64,000 nt of DNA, from positions 62,598,552-62,662,551 of the forward strand of contig OX419756.1 in assembly GCA_948567375.1 (NCBI GenBank), read 5' to 3'. The position numbers and the translations under genes were made by a program. Under the pieces are notes generated by a model. It did no database searches and was not told the DNA's origin. It saw only the letters and a program-made list of their open reading frames with translations. The stretch is from Lunularia cruciata. Taxonomy: Eukaryota > Streptophyta > Marchantiopsida > Lunulariales > Lunulariaceae. Shown piece after piece: positions 23,150 to 34,230 of the stretch (the first letter of the stretch is position 1; the number at the start of each line of letters is the position of its first letter).

Positions 23150-24330
23150 TTCAATGTTGGGATTCTTTTTTTTCTTGATTATTTTGCTCCACAAAATCCA
23201 TATAGGTGACTTGTCGAGGTTGCCCATTCTTGAGTGGACATTGAATGATGCAATGTCCAATTTGGTGACGACAGAAACAACCACCATTTTGTTGCAATTC
23301 TTCTCTAGCTATAGTGCCAAGTGGTCTTCATTGATTGGCAACAATCTCCATTGGTGCCGATTCTTCCATCCGTGTGTAATGTATTGGTAGGTTTTGTGGA
23401 GGTCAAGGTCGGCACCAAGTTAGTGCAACCAAGGAATCAAAGCATTCTGCCAACCGCATGGCTTCCTCCAAGTGTTGTGTCTCTTCCATAAGTACCTCTA
23501 ATTTGGTTCGTGACTTCAAGCTCCTCACAAATTAATCCAAAGCTTCACCTTCTAGTCTATCTGAAATTTGCATGAATGATGTTATGCAATTGCGTGATGT
23601 AATTTCTTATAACGCCAATCTGCTTTAGCTCTACCAACTTATCTTGTGCAGCTCATATGGCATTTGTAGCTTGGAATTGACCAATAATTGAACTCTTGAA
23701 TTTTTCTCATGTCAAGATTGGTGCAACAATTTTCCATTCAACTTGCTCCACCAAGAATCGCCACCATAGCTTTGCTACTCCATCCAATTGGCTAGAAGCC
23801 AAGAGAATCTATTTTAGTTTGTCTTGAAGACTTGTAGCCTCAAAATAACATTCATAGTCAGACAAAAAATTCTCCATTGCACCAAAAAGATTGTGCCTTC
23901 AAAAATCTTAGGTTTTGGAAAGCAAATTTGGTCTTCTCCTTCTCAAACTGGTACTCTCTCTACGCGCTCTTGTTGTCAATGATCTTGTTAATCCAACAAT
24001 CAAGTAAGGTGCTCAATTTGTTGCTGCATAGCAATAATAACCTTGGGCATTACTGCCATAGTTACTAATCTATCACATCACACTCAATTTATCTAATTTA
24101 TTAACACATAAATGCAACACGTCCATCATTCTCCATAAGTTACAACTAAAAGTACCAAGTTTTCCTCAGACATGGTGGTTGTATTCAAAAAATCTTACCC
24201 AAAGTGTGAAGTGATGAACCATGTGAAACAATGCTTGGGTAGTACCTAAACACAAAAATTCCAATGGTTTGGCGGAAATGTATTTGGTGGTCCATACATT
24301 CCATCCATCCTATTCTTGCTCTGATACCAA
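23150..24330 (-). pseudogene. Chromovirus D gag fragment
   Basis: Read on the minus strand from 24330, this is the primer site, leader and gag of a chromovirus of the F/I family. The primer-site reverse complement CTGATACCAA lies directly before the LTR at 24321-24330. The gag motifs follow in order (QQQIEHL, FVCDYECYFEATSLQDKLK, LLASSQLDGVAKLWW, ALDXFVRSLKSRTKLEV, near 23500). It is cut off at the zinc-knuckle region near 23150, where it meets block B. Protease and everything after are missing. Confidence 0.7.
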
Positions 24331-24700
24331 TGTAAAAGATCAAGACCAAGGAGAGAAATAGGAGAATGGAAGATCACATCGGGACACTTGAGTGAAGGAA
24401 ACTCCAAATGCCTAGCATGAGCTTTGGCTCTAGTATTTATAAAGAGTATACAAGGCTCTTGAGAAGCTTCTCAAGAAGCTTTCTTTTAGAAGCTGTCTAC
24501 TTGGCATGCAAGCTAAGCTAGTTAAAAGCTTCTAGAAGCTTCCTTTTAGTAACTTCCTACTTGGAGTGCAAGCCTTTTCTCTATTTGGGAAGCTTTCCAA
24601 GAAACTTCCTAGATAGTTTTAGAATATTCTAAACAAATTTGGCTTATTTGCTACTTCATTAGCCCTAACTAACTTCATTGCTAAATTCCATATTGTTCCA
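24331..24700 (-). repeat. 5' LTR of chromovirus D (minus strand)
   Basis: On the plus strand it runs from TGTAAAAGATCAAG to ATATTGTTCCA. It contains AAGCTTCTAGAAGCTTCC at about 24526-24543, a heat-shock-element-like array, and a TATTTATAAAG TATA region near 24435 in reverse orientation. About 370 bp long, it is the same family as the LTRs at 25700, 30355, 32069, 37082, 39691 and 53527. Confidence 0.8.
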
Positions 24701-25699
24701 CCTAAATATCACTTTTGGTCTAACCACATAATGGATTTCTACATTTGCAATTGAAAGGGAGAGGATTTGGTATATTTAGATCCATTGCATCATTATAGAA
24801 TATAGATTGTCAAATCTTCCTCTCTATCATATATCACAATAGGAAGAATTACCAAGTTTATTGGATTCATCACTATGTTTATGAACTTTGCTCCAAAATG
24901 ATAAATGAGATATATTCTCACTTGCTTACATTGGAGCACATAATATTGATGTGGAATGGATTCAAGAATGGAAAGTAAAGTGCAAGAAATTGTCCTCTAG
25001 TTGCCTCCATTCACTCTCTGCATCAAGCCCAGTCTATCAATTCTACTAAGTTTTCTCCGCTCAAAATTACTCAATCTCATTAGCCTATGTTGCTCCAAGA
25101 GGGATGATCCACTCTGTTAGATTGAAACGCTTACTTTGATGACATTGTAATATTTTAGAGACAAGAATACACCCAAGAGAAACAAAAGACAGAAAACACA
25201 ACTTCAACGCTCAATACTCCAATGCCCCAAAGGAGCACCTTGCCTTTATTATATACAAAAGTGGATCCTCTCAAAGGAAGCTCCACCCTTGGATCAAATA
25301 CATGGATTGATGACATGTCAGCAAGCTCTACCCCTAGATTAGTTGCATGGATGAGTGACATGTGGGTCCTTGTCCTATTTGGTTGGTCAAACAAGTTGAT
25401 TAGAGGTAATCTTTAAGTAATATTCCTATAAGAAGCTCATAGTTGCATGGCTGAGATATTATTAGAAAGCTCTCAACAAGACAAACAATTCAGACGGGAG
25501 GAGACAAACATTATTTAGGTCTCCAAAATTGGCTTTGAAGTTTTTAGGGTGTTTTTGGCTCTTGCTCTATTAGTAGAAGTACTCTTTTGGTCAAACTTCT
25601 ATCTGATCTACTTATTCCATCATATATAATATCTTTTCAGATGTTATCAAACCAATTTCCATCTATAGATAATATGTCTAGCTATTGGTATTACATCCA
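24701..25699. other. Unassigned spacer, possible old solo LTR
   Basis: No gene is supported. On the minus strand the part at about 25112-25640 has LTR-like features: a TATATAATAAAGG string near 25245 followed downstream by TTTCTCTTGGGTGTATTCTTG and an end in CTAACA (plus-strand TGTTAG at 25114). The other end is not clear and no partner is in the window, so a solo LTR is only a suggestion. The open frames on both strands at 25155-25416 fall inside it. Confidence 0.35.
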
Positions 25700-26110
25700 T
25701 GTAATAATATAGAGTTGAAAAATGAGTAAGTAAAGATTAATTAGCTAGTAAAATAATCCAATTTAATTAAGAATTCTAAGAATGTTCTAGAAGCAGTTTG
25801 GTAGGTTCTTAGTGGGAACCTTCTATGTACCTTCAAAGAATCAAGTAACTTGCACATCAACTTACCGGCTAGCTTACCTTGTATGCCAAGTAGCTGGTTT
25901 TAAGTAGGAGGTTTCCTCAGTAGCTTTTGGGGTAGCTTAGCTTGGATGCCAAGAAGGAAACTTTGAGAGAGAAGCTTCTCAAAAGCCTTGTGTGGCTTCC
26001 CTTTAAATATTAAAGTCCAAGTTCATTTTTAGGCATTTGGAGTTCCATACAATTGAGAGCTTCAATGTGACTTGACCTTCCATTTTTATTTCTTTTCTTG
26101 GTCTTTTATA
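25700..26110 (+). repeat. 5' LTR of chromovirus C
   Basis: Runs from TGTAATAATATAG to GGTCTTTTATA. It aligns with the F LTRs: CCAAGTAGCTGG, TTAGCTTGGATGCCAAG, AGAAGCTTCTCAAAAGCCTTGTG, CTTTAAATATTAAAG (TATA region near 26000), GGCATTTGGAGTT. The AAGCTTC arrays are more eroded than in the F and E LTRs. A decayed primer site, TTGAAACTAGAGC, follows at 26111. Confidence 0.75.
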
Positions 26111-27151
26111 TTGAAACTAGAGCAAGAATGGGATGGATGGAATCTATGGATCACCAAATCAGTCTCCCCTAAACCACTGGGATTTTTGTGTCCATGTGCT
26201 ACCAAAGCACCATTCTAGCAATTAATCACTTCTCTCTTTAGCCAAGATTTTTTGAAAACAATTACCTTGTCTAATGAACCATTCATCCTCCAAATATAGC
26301 TTATAAAGAACATTGGACATGTTTCATTCATATGTTAAGCTAGATAGTTGATAGAATAATAATCATGACAATAATGCCCAAAGTTATCATTGGTCTACAT
26401 CAACAAATTGAGCATTTTTGGCAATTGTTGGAAAAGAGAGATTATGATGGGCAGTAAGGAGGGCAACTAGAGAAAGAAGAATTTTGAAAAGGAGAAGATT
26501 GTGTCTAATTCCCATAACCAAAAGGTCTTTGAAGGGTAGAATCTATCGTGTGTAGTATAGAACTTTGTGTTTGGTTGTGAATGTTATTGTGAAGTCACAA
26601 ATCTCCTAGATGATCAAAGAAAAATCGTCTTAGCTTCAAGTCAACTAGATGGAGTGGCAAAATTATTGTGGAGTTAATTCAATGGAAATTTTTTGCTCAA
26701 ATTCTAATATGTGGAGACTTCAAGAGTGTGGTCGTTGGGCAATTCCAAGCCGTGAAGGATGCATGTGTTCCACAAGATGAATTGGTAGATTGATGGATCA
26801 ATTCAATATAATTAACATTTCTTAATTCCAAAACACCATGATATTAATTCCAAAAATACAAGAAGTTAAAGGTTTGGATTGGTTTGTAAGAGGTTCAAAA
26901 TTATGCACCAATTTAGAAATAACCTTGTGCAAACTCAAACATCTCTAAGAGCCCATGCAGATGGCTAAGCATAATGATCAATTGTTACTAAGAATTATCT
27001 TGACCTAGACCTCCAAAAATCTGAAAAAAATCCAGCATGGGTGGATGAACCAACATTAATGGAGATTGATGCCATCCAACAGAGACCATAGGCACATCAA
27101 ATCAAGAACATTTACAAGTAAATGGTGGTTTCTTTTATTATTGTCAAATTG
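26111..27151 (+). pseudogene. Chromovirus C leader and gag fragment
   Basis: The leader keeps GGGATGGATGGAAT and CCACTGGGATTTTTGTGTCC as in F. The gag body is recognisable from FVFGCECYCEVTNLLDDQRK (about 26570) through LNSNGNFLLKF, QEVKGLDWFVRGSKLCTNLE (about 26862) and EIDAIQQRP (about 27067). It ends at AATTG (27147-27151) within the zinc-knuckle codons, where copia 2 starts. It shares distinctive changes with chromovirus A (CTTCAAGTCAACTAGATGG, CAATGG-AATTTTTTG), so the two are close relatives. Confidence 0.7.
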
Positions 27152-27760
27152 TGTTAAGTGTAGAGTTTGATTAGTTGAGGAAATACTCTACAAATCCAAT
27201 ATCCTACATGAATGTTGAAGGGTCAATACAAGACAAATCTTTGACATGAGTATAGAAGTGTATGTATGGTATAAATCTTTGAATTATGATATTTCATATA
27301 TGGAAGTGCACAAAAAGAAAGTTCACATCATGACTGATTTCTCTATAAATATAAATGCAAATGAAATTTGCCTTATCATGTTATAAGAATCTCTTCAAGG
27401 GCTTTCCATAGACATCAAAACCATAAAGAAAAAGCTCTAGAAAGAAATTGACATCCATTTGAATTTTGAGAAAAATGCATCTTATGGGATTGCAAGAGCT
27501 GCAAGATTGCATGCAAGATCAACTATAGGACTTGTGGGATTCTACTATGGGACTACAAGATTCTACTATGAAAATAGCTCTTGTGGGAATGTACTCTATA
27601 GGAAGTTGCATGAATCAATCCCACTTGAAAAAAATTGTAAGGTGACATGTATCAATTGGTTCCAAACAATCTAAGGTTAGAAGCAAGATAAATTGGCACT
27701 CTACATTCCAAAATTGGAGCAAGGATGAAAAGTACAATTGCATATAAATATTGCAGTGTT
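27152..27760 (+). repeat. Partial 5' LTR of copia 2
   Basis: Covers the first three quarters of a copia LTR, to just past TATAAATATTGCAGTGTTGG. It aligns with 11095-11710, including TCTACTATGGGACTACAAGATTC and GGAAGTTGCATGAA. The 3' quarter and the primer site are deleted. The 71-residue frame at 27459-27674 is LTR sequence. Confidence 0.75.
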
Positions 27761-30290
27761 GGTCAAAGTCAATGAAGAGAATTCAATCAACATGACACAA
27801 AGAAGTACATAAAGAATCATGTGTTGGAATTGCAATAAGCTTGGTTGCTTCAAGAATCAATATTAAAATCCACAAAAGGAAGAAAACTTAGTGACATAAC
27901 TATCAAACAAGTGGATGCACTTGTTTGTTATGTAAAGTATCTTGTAAGATCTTGGATTAAAGATTTTGGTGCATCATTTCACTCTACCCTATGTAAAGAG
28001 TTTATGCACAAATTTGTTGTAGGAAATCTTGGAAAGGTTCACCTCCCTAATGATAAATCTGTGTTTATCAAAGAAGAAGGTAATACAAAAAAGATCTCTC
28101 AAGGATCAATATGGACTTTGACAAATGTCAAATATATTCCTAGACTGAAGAGGAATTTGATTTCCATAGGTCAACTAGATGAGGAAAGATATCAAATATC
28201 CTTTGAAAGTGTGCAATGGAAGGTTACTAAGACAATCTGATTTTGGTATGATGATAGAAGGTTTGAACTCTCTGTCATAGAAAAAAAAGAGCATTTGATG
28301 ACAATTGCTGATGCAATTTGTCCTTATATCATATGGCACCAAGGACTTGATTATATGAGTGAGAAGTGTAAGAACTAGTTAGTTGCAAAAGGTAAAATCT
28401 TGGAGTTAAAACTTGATAAAATTGTCTTTTATGAACCATATATTTTGGGAAAGCAAAAGCTAGTTACCTTCACAAAGACTACAAGCGTACCAAAGGCAAG
28501 AAAGCTAGAGTTAATGCATATAGATGTGTAAGCCCAACTTGAACTAAGTCACTTGGAGGATGTCACTACTCCATCATCTTTACAATTGAAGTTACCAAGA
28601 AGGTATGGGTTTAATTTTTAAAAATAAATCAGATTTGTTTGGTGTTTTCTAGCAATGGAAATATGAGGTTGAAAACCAATCAGGTTTGAAAATCAAGTGC
28701 TTGAAATCTGACAATGGTGGAGAGTATAGTAGCAATATGTTTAGAGAGCTATGTATGGGATGGGATCAGAATGATCAAAACTGTCCCTAAGACACCACAA
28801 AAAAATGACATGAAAAATACTTGAATAGAACTCTCAATGAGAGAGCTAGATGCATGAGACCACAAACAAGGCTGCCAAAATTTTGGGCAAATACAGTCAA
28901 CAAAACTACATACCTCATAAATCAAAGACCTGTGGTCCTTTTGGGATTCAAGATCCTTGAGGAAGAATGGTTGAGAAAGAAGGTGAATCTATTGCACTTG
29001 AGGACCTTGCATTATGTCCCATATGCAAAGATTCAAGATAGTTATAGGGAAAAGCTTGATTAAAAATCAAAGAAGTATTTCTTCACTAGATATGGTGCAG
29101 AAAACATGGATTATTGTCTTTGGAATGAAGATGATGGAAAAGTGCTCAGAAATAGATATGAAATTTCCACAACAATGTTGTGTACAAGATAAGCTTGGAT
29201 TATGTTTTGAGTTTACAAAAGAACAAGAAGAACATCAAGAAGAAGTAGTGTTAGAAGACATTTTAGAGAATGATAGTTTAGGAAATAGAAGTTTAGTAGA
29301 AACTATAGATATCATACCATATCCAATCACACCTTTAACTGATTTGAGTAGATCTACAAGATTGTAGGAACTGGTAGAGAGGTATTCCCCATCCCTGTAT
29401 TACTTACTCCAAAAAAAAATGGGGAACCTGAGTGCTACTTAGAGGCAATGTAAAAGGAGGACTCATTGTAGTGAGAGCTTGTAATGACAGAAAAGATGTC
29501 ATCCTTAGAGAAGAATGAGACTTGGTCATTGACCAAGCTGCTAGAGGGAAAAAAAGCATTGCATAACAAATGGGTGTACACAATCAAAGAAGAGCATGAT
29601 GGAAGCAAGTGGTACAAGGCCAAAATTATGACAAAAGGTTTTCAACAAGGCCACTCTATACCTTTGGTAACACAAAGGTAAAGACTATAATGAGATTTTC
29701 TCTCCCGTCAGATTACCATCAGATTAGTCTTAAGTCTTGTGACTGTAGAGGATTTGCATCTAGAGTAGCAAGATGTATAAACAACATTTCTACATGGAGA
29801 TCTTCAGGAGGAAGTCTATATGGCATAACTTGAGGAGAGGTTTCAAATTACTAAGAAAAGTGATATTGTTTGCAATTTAGAAAAGAGTCTCTATGGTTTG
29901 AAACAAGCTCATGTAAAATTGGTACTTGAAAGTTGATGGCTATATGACCAACAATGGTTACAACCACATGCAAAATGGATCATTGCTGTTGTATTAAGTC
30001 ATTTGTTGATTCATACATCATCTTGCTACTTTATGTTGATGATATATTGGTTGTTGCATCCAACATGAGGGAAATCAACTAGCTTAAGTTTTAATTAAGT
30101 GATGCATTTGAGATGAAAGACCTAGGTCCTTCACAACATATACATGGAATGAAGATATAGCAAATACAAATTTGCTCGTATTTTGAAGTTATCTCAAGAG
30201 AAAAACATCAAGAAGTTGATGGGCAAATTTGGTTTATAAAGTGCTACAATTTGAACTACTCCCTTGGGAGGTCACTTCAGGCCGGCACTT
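27761..30290 (+). pseudogene. Copia 2 pol remnants
   Basis: Protease: VRSWIKDFGASFHSTLCKEF (27950-28010), where the triad keeps Asp but has Phe for Ser, then KISQGSIWTLTNVKYIPRL and NLISIGQLDEE. Pre-integrase and integrase: EPYILGKQK near 28435, CLKSDNGGEYSS near 28700, RTLNERARCMRPQTRLPKFW (28828-28890), INQRPVV. The region 29014-29367 keeps codons missing from copia 1. RT: ALHNKWVYTIKEEHDGSKWY (29558-29617), YVDD intact at 30032-30043, then GGHF near 30272. Many stops. Confidence 0.75.
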
Positions 30291-30350
30291 GAAGTGACAT
30301 TAATGATATGAAGTGACACTTTAGGCCAACGCTTGAAGTAAATATTCTTG
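30270..30350. repeat. Short duplication at the copia 2 / LTR junction
   Basis: GTCACTTCAGGCCGGCACTTGAAG and GACACTTTAGGCCAACGCTTGAAG (split here by a GAAGTGAC-type spacer) form two imperfect copies about 45 bp apart at the point where copia 2 ends and the chromovirus E LTR begins. This fits repair of a rearrangement breakpoint. Confidence 0.5.
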
Positions 30351-30354
30351 GAGT

Positions 30355-30595
30355 TAATTGGGAAGCTTCTCAAGAAACTTCCTTCCTGAAGCTACCTACT
30401 TGGCGTGCAAGCTAAGCTAGTTAGAAGCTTCTAGAAGCTTCCTTCTAGAAACTACTTACTTGGGGTGCAAGCTAAACTAGTGGGAAGCTTCCCAAGAAGC
30501 TTTCTAGATACTTCTAGGATATCCTAGGCTAATTTGGCCTATTCACAACTTTCTTAGCCTTAAGTAACTTCATTGCTAAACTCCATATTGTCACA
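30355..30595 (-). repeat. Partial 3' LTR of chromovirus E
   Basis: The U3 side, ending at TGTCACA on the plus strand (reverse complement TGTGACAATATGG), is intact. The R/U5 side is cut off at the junction with copia 2. It contains GAAGCTTCTAGAAGCTTC at 30424-30441, a perfect array of four alternating GAA/TTC units, continued by TTCTAGAA. No TATA box remains because of the truncation. Confidence 0.75.
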
Positions 30596-31130
30596 TATTC
30601 CCCCATTGTTAGTTGGTGATGTCCTTGTCGCCATTGAAGCTTCAAACTCCTAAATGGCCATTTGTGCATTATGGAGATGAGATAGAGGCTCCCAAGTGGC
30701 ATCATGGAGTGGATAGCCCTTCCAAAGGACCTTGTACTCTATATGTTGCCGGCAGTGGCATTGGATGTGACAACGTGCAAGTATACAATCAACTTTGTAC
30801 TCCTCATGATCGTGTATAGGGGTGGGAGGAGGAAGAGGAGGAGGTTGGACACGAGAGGAAAAAGAAGATGGATTAGAAACAAAGGGTTTTAACTTGGAAA
30901 CATGGAAGATAGGGTGGATGCACATATGACAAGGCAAGGCAAGTTGTTAAGCAACAAGAGAGATGATTTGGGTGACATCAAAGGGTCCTATCTAATTAGA
31001 TTTTACAAACTTGGGTACCAAGTGGGAAGGGTAGGTTACTAGAGGAGAGCATGACTTTGTCACCAAATTGAAGGGTGAGATCATGATGATGGTGGTCTAC
31101 ATATTGTTTCTGATGATTTTGAGCAACAAG
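30596..31130 (-). pseudogene. Chromovirus E integrase C-terminus and chromodomain
   Basis: The 95-residue frame at 30650-30937 holds HPIFHVSKLKPF followed by a chromodomain: EYKVDCILARCHI, IEYKVLWKGYPLHDATWEPL and SHLHNAQMAI. The VLWKGY...TWEP pattern carries the aromatic residues expected for methyl-lysine reading, which in chromoviruses is thought to guide integration to heterochromatin. This is one of the best-preserved coding stretches in E. Upstream at about 30990-31130, decayed codons for GDKVMLSSSNLP lead into the deletion junction. Confidence 0.8.
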
Positions 31131-32068
31131 GAGATGAGTATTGATAGTTGTTCCCGATCTTGAGTAGAGTAATTCCTTTTGCTGTATTTAGTTTAAAAGA
31201 CACAAAGGGCAATGGGATGTAATCCATTTGTGAATTCCTATTGCAACATGACTCCAATTGCAAAGTTCAAAGTATCAAAATCAACCACACATGGTAGTTG
31301 AGGATCATATGGTTGAAGAATTGGTCTTGAAGACACCATATGTTTCAAATTCTGGAATGATTCTTCATGCTTGTTTGTCCATTGAAAGATCAAGTTCTTC
31401 TCCAAGAGATCGGTCAATGATGCGGCCACATGAGCATAGTAGTGGATGAACCATTGGCAAAAACTAGCAAATCTATTAAATGCTTGTACTTCATTACATC
31501 CTTTGGAGTAGGCCAATCAACAATTGCCTTCATTTTCTCCTCTTCCATCTTGATCCTCTTCGATGAGATCTTGTGACCCTAGAAGATAACTTCCTTTTGG
31601 CAAAAGGCACACTTTGACTTCTTGCAATAAAACTTCCATTGACATAGTCATCTTAGGACTTCTTGCACGTGCTTCACATATTTTGCCTCTGTTTTGCTAT
31701 AGATATCATCTAAGAATACCACCACATACTGATCCAACAGTCTATCCAACGCCCAATGTATCTGATCCATGAAGATTGCTGGAGCGTAAGTGAGCCCAAA
31801 AGGCATAATTCTTCACTCAAAATGTCCATACCTTGTGTGAAAGGCAGTCTTTTGCACATCCTCCTTATGAATGTGGATTTTCCAATAGTCGTTACAAAGA
31901 TCCAACTTGGAGAAGTATCATGCTCCACTCAATTGATCAAGAAAGTCATCAATTCAAGGCAAAGAGTGTGCATTCTTCACTATCTATTTATTGAGCCCAC
32001 AATAATCAATATGGAAATGAAGTCCTCCATTCTTCTTTGGAACAAATAGTACCATTGCTCTCCAAGGA
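31131..32068 (-). pseudogene. Chromovirus E RT (second half) and partial RNase H
   Basis: From 32068 downwards: PWRAMVLFVPKKNGGLHFHI, YCGLNK, the FLDDI-coding catalytic box near 31700 with both Asp codons intact, AFNRFASFCQWFIHYYAHVA (31440-31500), SRPILQPYDPQLPCVVDFD and FVSFKLNTAK. At about 31130-31150 RNase H jumps directly into sequence that normally follows integrase (LLLKIIRN-like codons), so the rest of RNase H and the whole integrase core are deleted. Confidence 0.75.
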
Positions 32069-32419
32069 TGTAATATTATGGAGTTTAGCGACATAACTAG
32101 TAAGGCAAACAAAGTAGGGAATGAGCCAAATTTGCCTAGAATATTCCAAAAGCATCTAGGAAGTTTCTTGGGAAGCTTCACAACTAGTTAACGTGTGCCC
32201 CAAGCAAGTAGCTTCTAGAAGCTTCTAACTAGCTTAGCTTGCATGCCAAGTAGGTAGCTTTTAGAAGGAAGCTTCTTGAGAAGCCTCTCAAGGGCCTTGT
32301 ATGCTACCTATAAATACCAAAGCCAAAGCTCATGCTAGGCATTTGGAGTTTCCCTCATTCAAATGTCCCAATATGAGTTTCCATTCTCCTATTTCTCTCC
32401 TTGGATTTGGTCTTTTACA
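32069..32419 (+). repeat. 5' LTR of chromovirus F
   Basis: From TGTAATATTATGG to GGTCTTTTACA, 351 bp. It is shorter than the 3' LTR because it lacks a segment of about 75 bp, mainly the counterpart of about 37300-37375. It contains TTCTAGAAGCTTC (32213-32225), a three-unit heat-shock-element-like array, and CTATAAATAC near 32307 as TATA box. The transcription start would lie downstream of that box. Confidence 0.9.
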
Positions 32420-32432
32420 TTGGTATCAGAGC
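32420..32432 (+). other. Primer binding site of chromovirus F
   Basis: TTGGTATCAGAGC directly follows the 5' LTR. TGGTATCAGAGC is the standard complement of the 3' end of plant initiator tRNA-Met, the primer for minus-strand DNA synthesis. Confidence 0.9.
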
Positions 32433-33585
32433 AGGAATGGGATGGATGGAATTGATGGACCACCAAATCCACTTCCACCAAACCATTGGGATTTCTGCAT
32501 CCAAGTCCTACCCAAGCATCGTTTTACACAATTCATCACCTTGCAAGATTTTCTACATATGATCACCATATCTGAGGAACCCTTAGTGCTTCTAGTTGTA
32601 ACTTATGGAGAACGGTGGACGTGTTTTTTCTATGTGTTAATAAATTAGATGGATTGGGAGTGGTATGATAGAGTAGCAACTATGGCGGCAATAGCCAATG
32701 TTATCCTTGCTATGCAGCAACAAATTGAGCACCTTACTCGATTGTTGGATGAATGAGATCTTTGATGACAAGAGTAGGTGGAGAGAGTACCAATTCAAGA
32801 ACAAGAAGATCGGATCAGATTCCCCAAAACCCAAGGTATTTAAAGGCAAGAATCTTCCGAGTGCAGTGGAGAATTTTGTGTTTGATTGTAAACGTTATTT
32901 TGAAGCTACCAATCTACAAGACAAGCAAAATAGATTCTTTTGGCTTCTAGCCAATTGGATGGAGTAGCAAAGTTATGGTGGAGATTCCAAGTGGAGCGAG
33001 CTGAATGACAAATTATTGCACCACTCTTGACATGGACAGAATTCAAGAGCGAAATAATGAGCCGGTTCCAAGCTATAAATGCCACACGAGCTGCATGGGA
33101 TAAGTTGGCAGAGTTGACATAGATTGGCTCTATAAGAAGTTACATCATGCAGTTCCAAAACACCATCATGCAAATTCCAGATGTATTGGAAGGTGAAGCT
33201 TTGGATCAATTTGTGAGGGGCTTGAAGGCAAGAACCAAATTAGAGGTAACCATGCAAGAGCCACAACACTTGGAGGAAGCCATGCGGTTGGCCAAACATT
33301 TTGATTCCTTGGTGGTAACAACTTGGTCTCGACCTCAACCTCCATTGACCCTACCAATACACTACACACAAGTGGAGGAGCCAGCACCAATGGAGATTGA
33401 TGCCATTTAACAAAGACCACTTGGCATGGCAGATAGAGAGAAATTGCAACAAAATGGTGGTTGTTTTTATTGTTGCTAATTGAGGCATCGCATTGTTGAA
33501 TGTCCACTCAAGAATAGACAACCTCAACAAGTTGCCCAGATGGAGGTTGTGGATCGGAATGATCAGGGGAACAAGGAATCCCACT
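32433..33585 (+). pseudogene. Chromovirus F leader and gag
   Basis: After the leader, gag begins near an ATG at 32682 (MAAIANVILAMQQQIEHL). Capsid motifs follow in broken frames: KARIFRVQWRILC against KNLPSAVENFVFDCKRYFEA, LLASSQLDGVAKLWW near 32945, then 33147-33410 (EGEALDQFVRGLKARTKLEV, EEAMRLAKHFDSLV, PAPMEIDAI). The zinc knuckle CFYC...H...C is at about 33462-33503, with a stop inside. Gag would form the particle and bind element RNA. The uninterrupted sequence CTAATTGAGG near 33474 is the empty version of the site that copia occupies elsewhere. Confidence 0.8.
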
Positions 33586-33613
33586 AGGAGATTTTGAGCT
33601 GCCTACTAGGAGC

Positions 33614-34009
33614 TTGATTAGTTCCAATAGGATTGAAGGCTTGACCTATGCAAGTTTGCTTCACTTCCAAGGTATAATATCTAATCGGGGTTGTGGGATT
33701 TTGGTTGATTCTAGAAGTTCAAAGAATTGCATGTCTATGCAAGTAGCAAAGGAATTGGGTATTCCTATCAAGCCAATGATTGGAAGTAGTTTGATGATGG
33801 CGGATGGTAGAAAGGGTTCTACATTCTACACCTCACATCCTATTACCTTCAAGATTGGGAAGGAGTATTTGGAGTGCATGAGGTTTGTAGTGGCACCTCT
33901 ACACTATCATGTCATTCTAGGTTCACCTTGGCTTGAACATCATAAGGTTCAATTTGATTGGATCCAATGCAAATTCAAGTACAACACCATGGTAGGAATT
34001 TCTGATTAG
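33614..34009 (+). pseudogene. Chromovirus F protease
   Basis: A 131-residue open stretch with the retropepsin pattern: GCGILVDSRSSKNCMSMQ around residue 26-43, where the catalytic triad D-S/T-G is DSR, so Gly is replaced. MADGRKG follows, then YHVILGSPWLEHH, the ILGxxWL motif that closes the family fold. The protein would cleave the polyprotein. The missing Gly makes activity unlikely. Confidence 0.75.
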
Positions 34010-34029
34010 GTTGTCTGGCACCTCTGAGT

Positions 34030-34230
34030 AAAACACCTAAGAATGGTTAGTCCCAAGATGGGAAGTTTGTTGAGAAGGTAGCCATAGAGCAAACCTAGAA
34101 GGGAGATGAGTCCCAAGATGGGAAGTTTCCCAAGAAGGCAACCATGGAGCAAGCTTGGAAGAGAGATGAGTCCCTAGAACGGAAGTTTGTTAGTAAAGTA
34201 GCCATAGAGCAAGCTTTAGAGAAAGATAAG
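34030..34230 (+). repeat. Three 60-bp repeats in protease-RT linker (F)
   Basis: Units start at about 34050, 34110 and 34170 with GTCCCAAGATGGGAAGTTT or a variant, each coding for 20 residues of the form S-x-D-G-K-F-x-x-K-A/V-A/T-x-E-Q-A. The same linker has three units in chromovirus I, four in E and one in A. The period is a multiple of three, so the frame is kept as copy number changes. Confidence 0.8.

Larger units (their letters stand above)
27152..30290 (+). mobile_element. Ty1/copia copy, copia 2, truncated
   Basis: Starts TGTTAAGTGTAGAG directly after AATTG, the same target position as copia 1. A large internal deletion joins the LTR just after its TATA region (TATAAATATTG near 27745) to the gag zinc knuckle (CWNCNKLGCFKN near 27830). 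The pol part then runs through protease, integrase and RT and stops abruptly near 30290 in the GxHF segment after RT. RNase H, polypurine tract and 3' LTR are missing. Confidence 0.8.

Noticed and set aside
25155-25416. Overlapping 79- and 64-residue frames on both strands
   Set aside because: They lie within a possible old solo LTR and show no domain or conservation.
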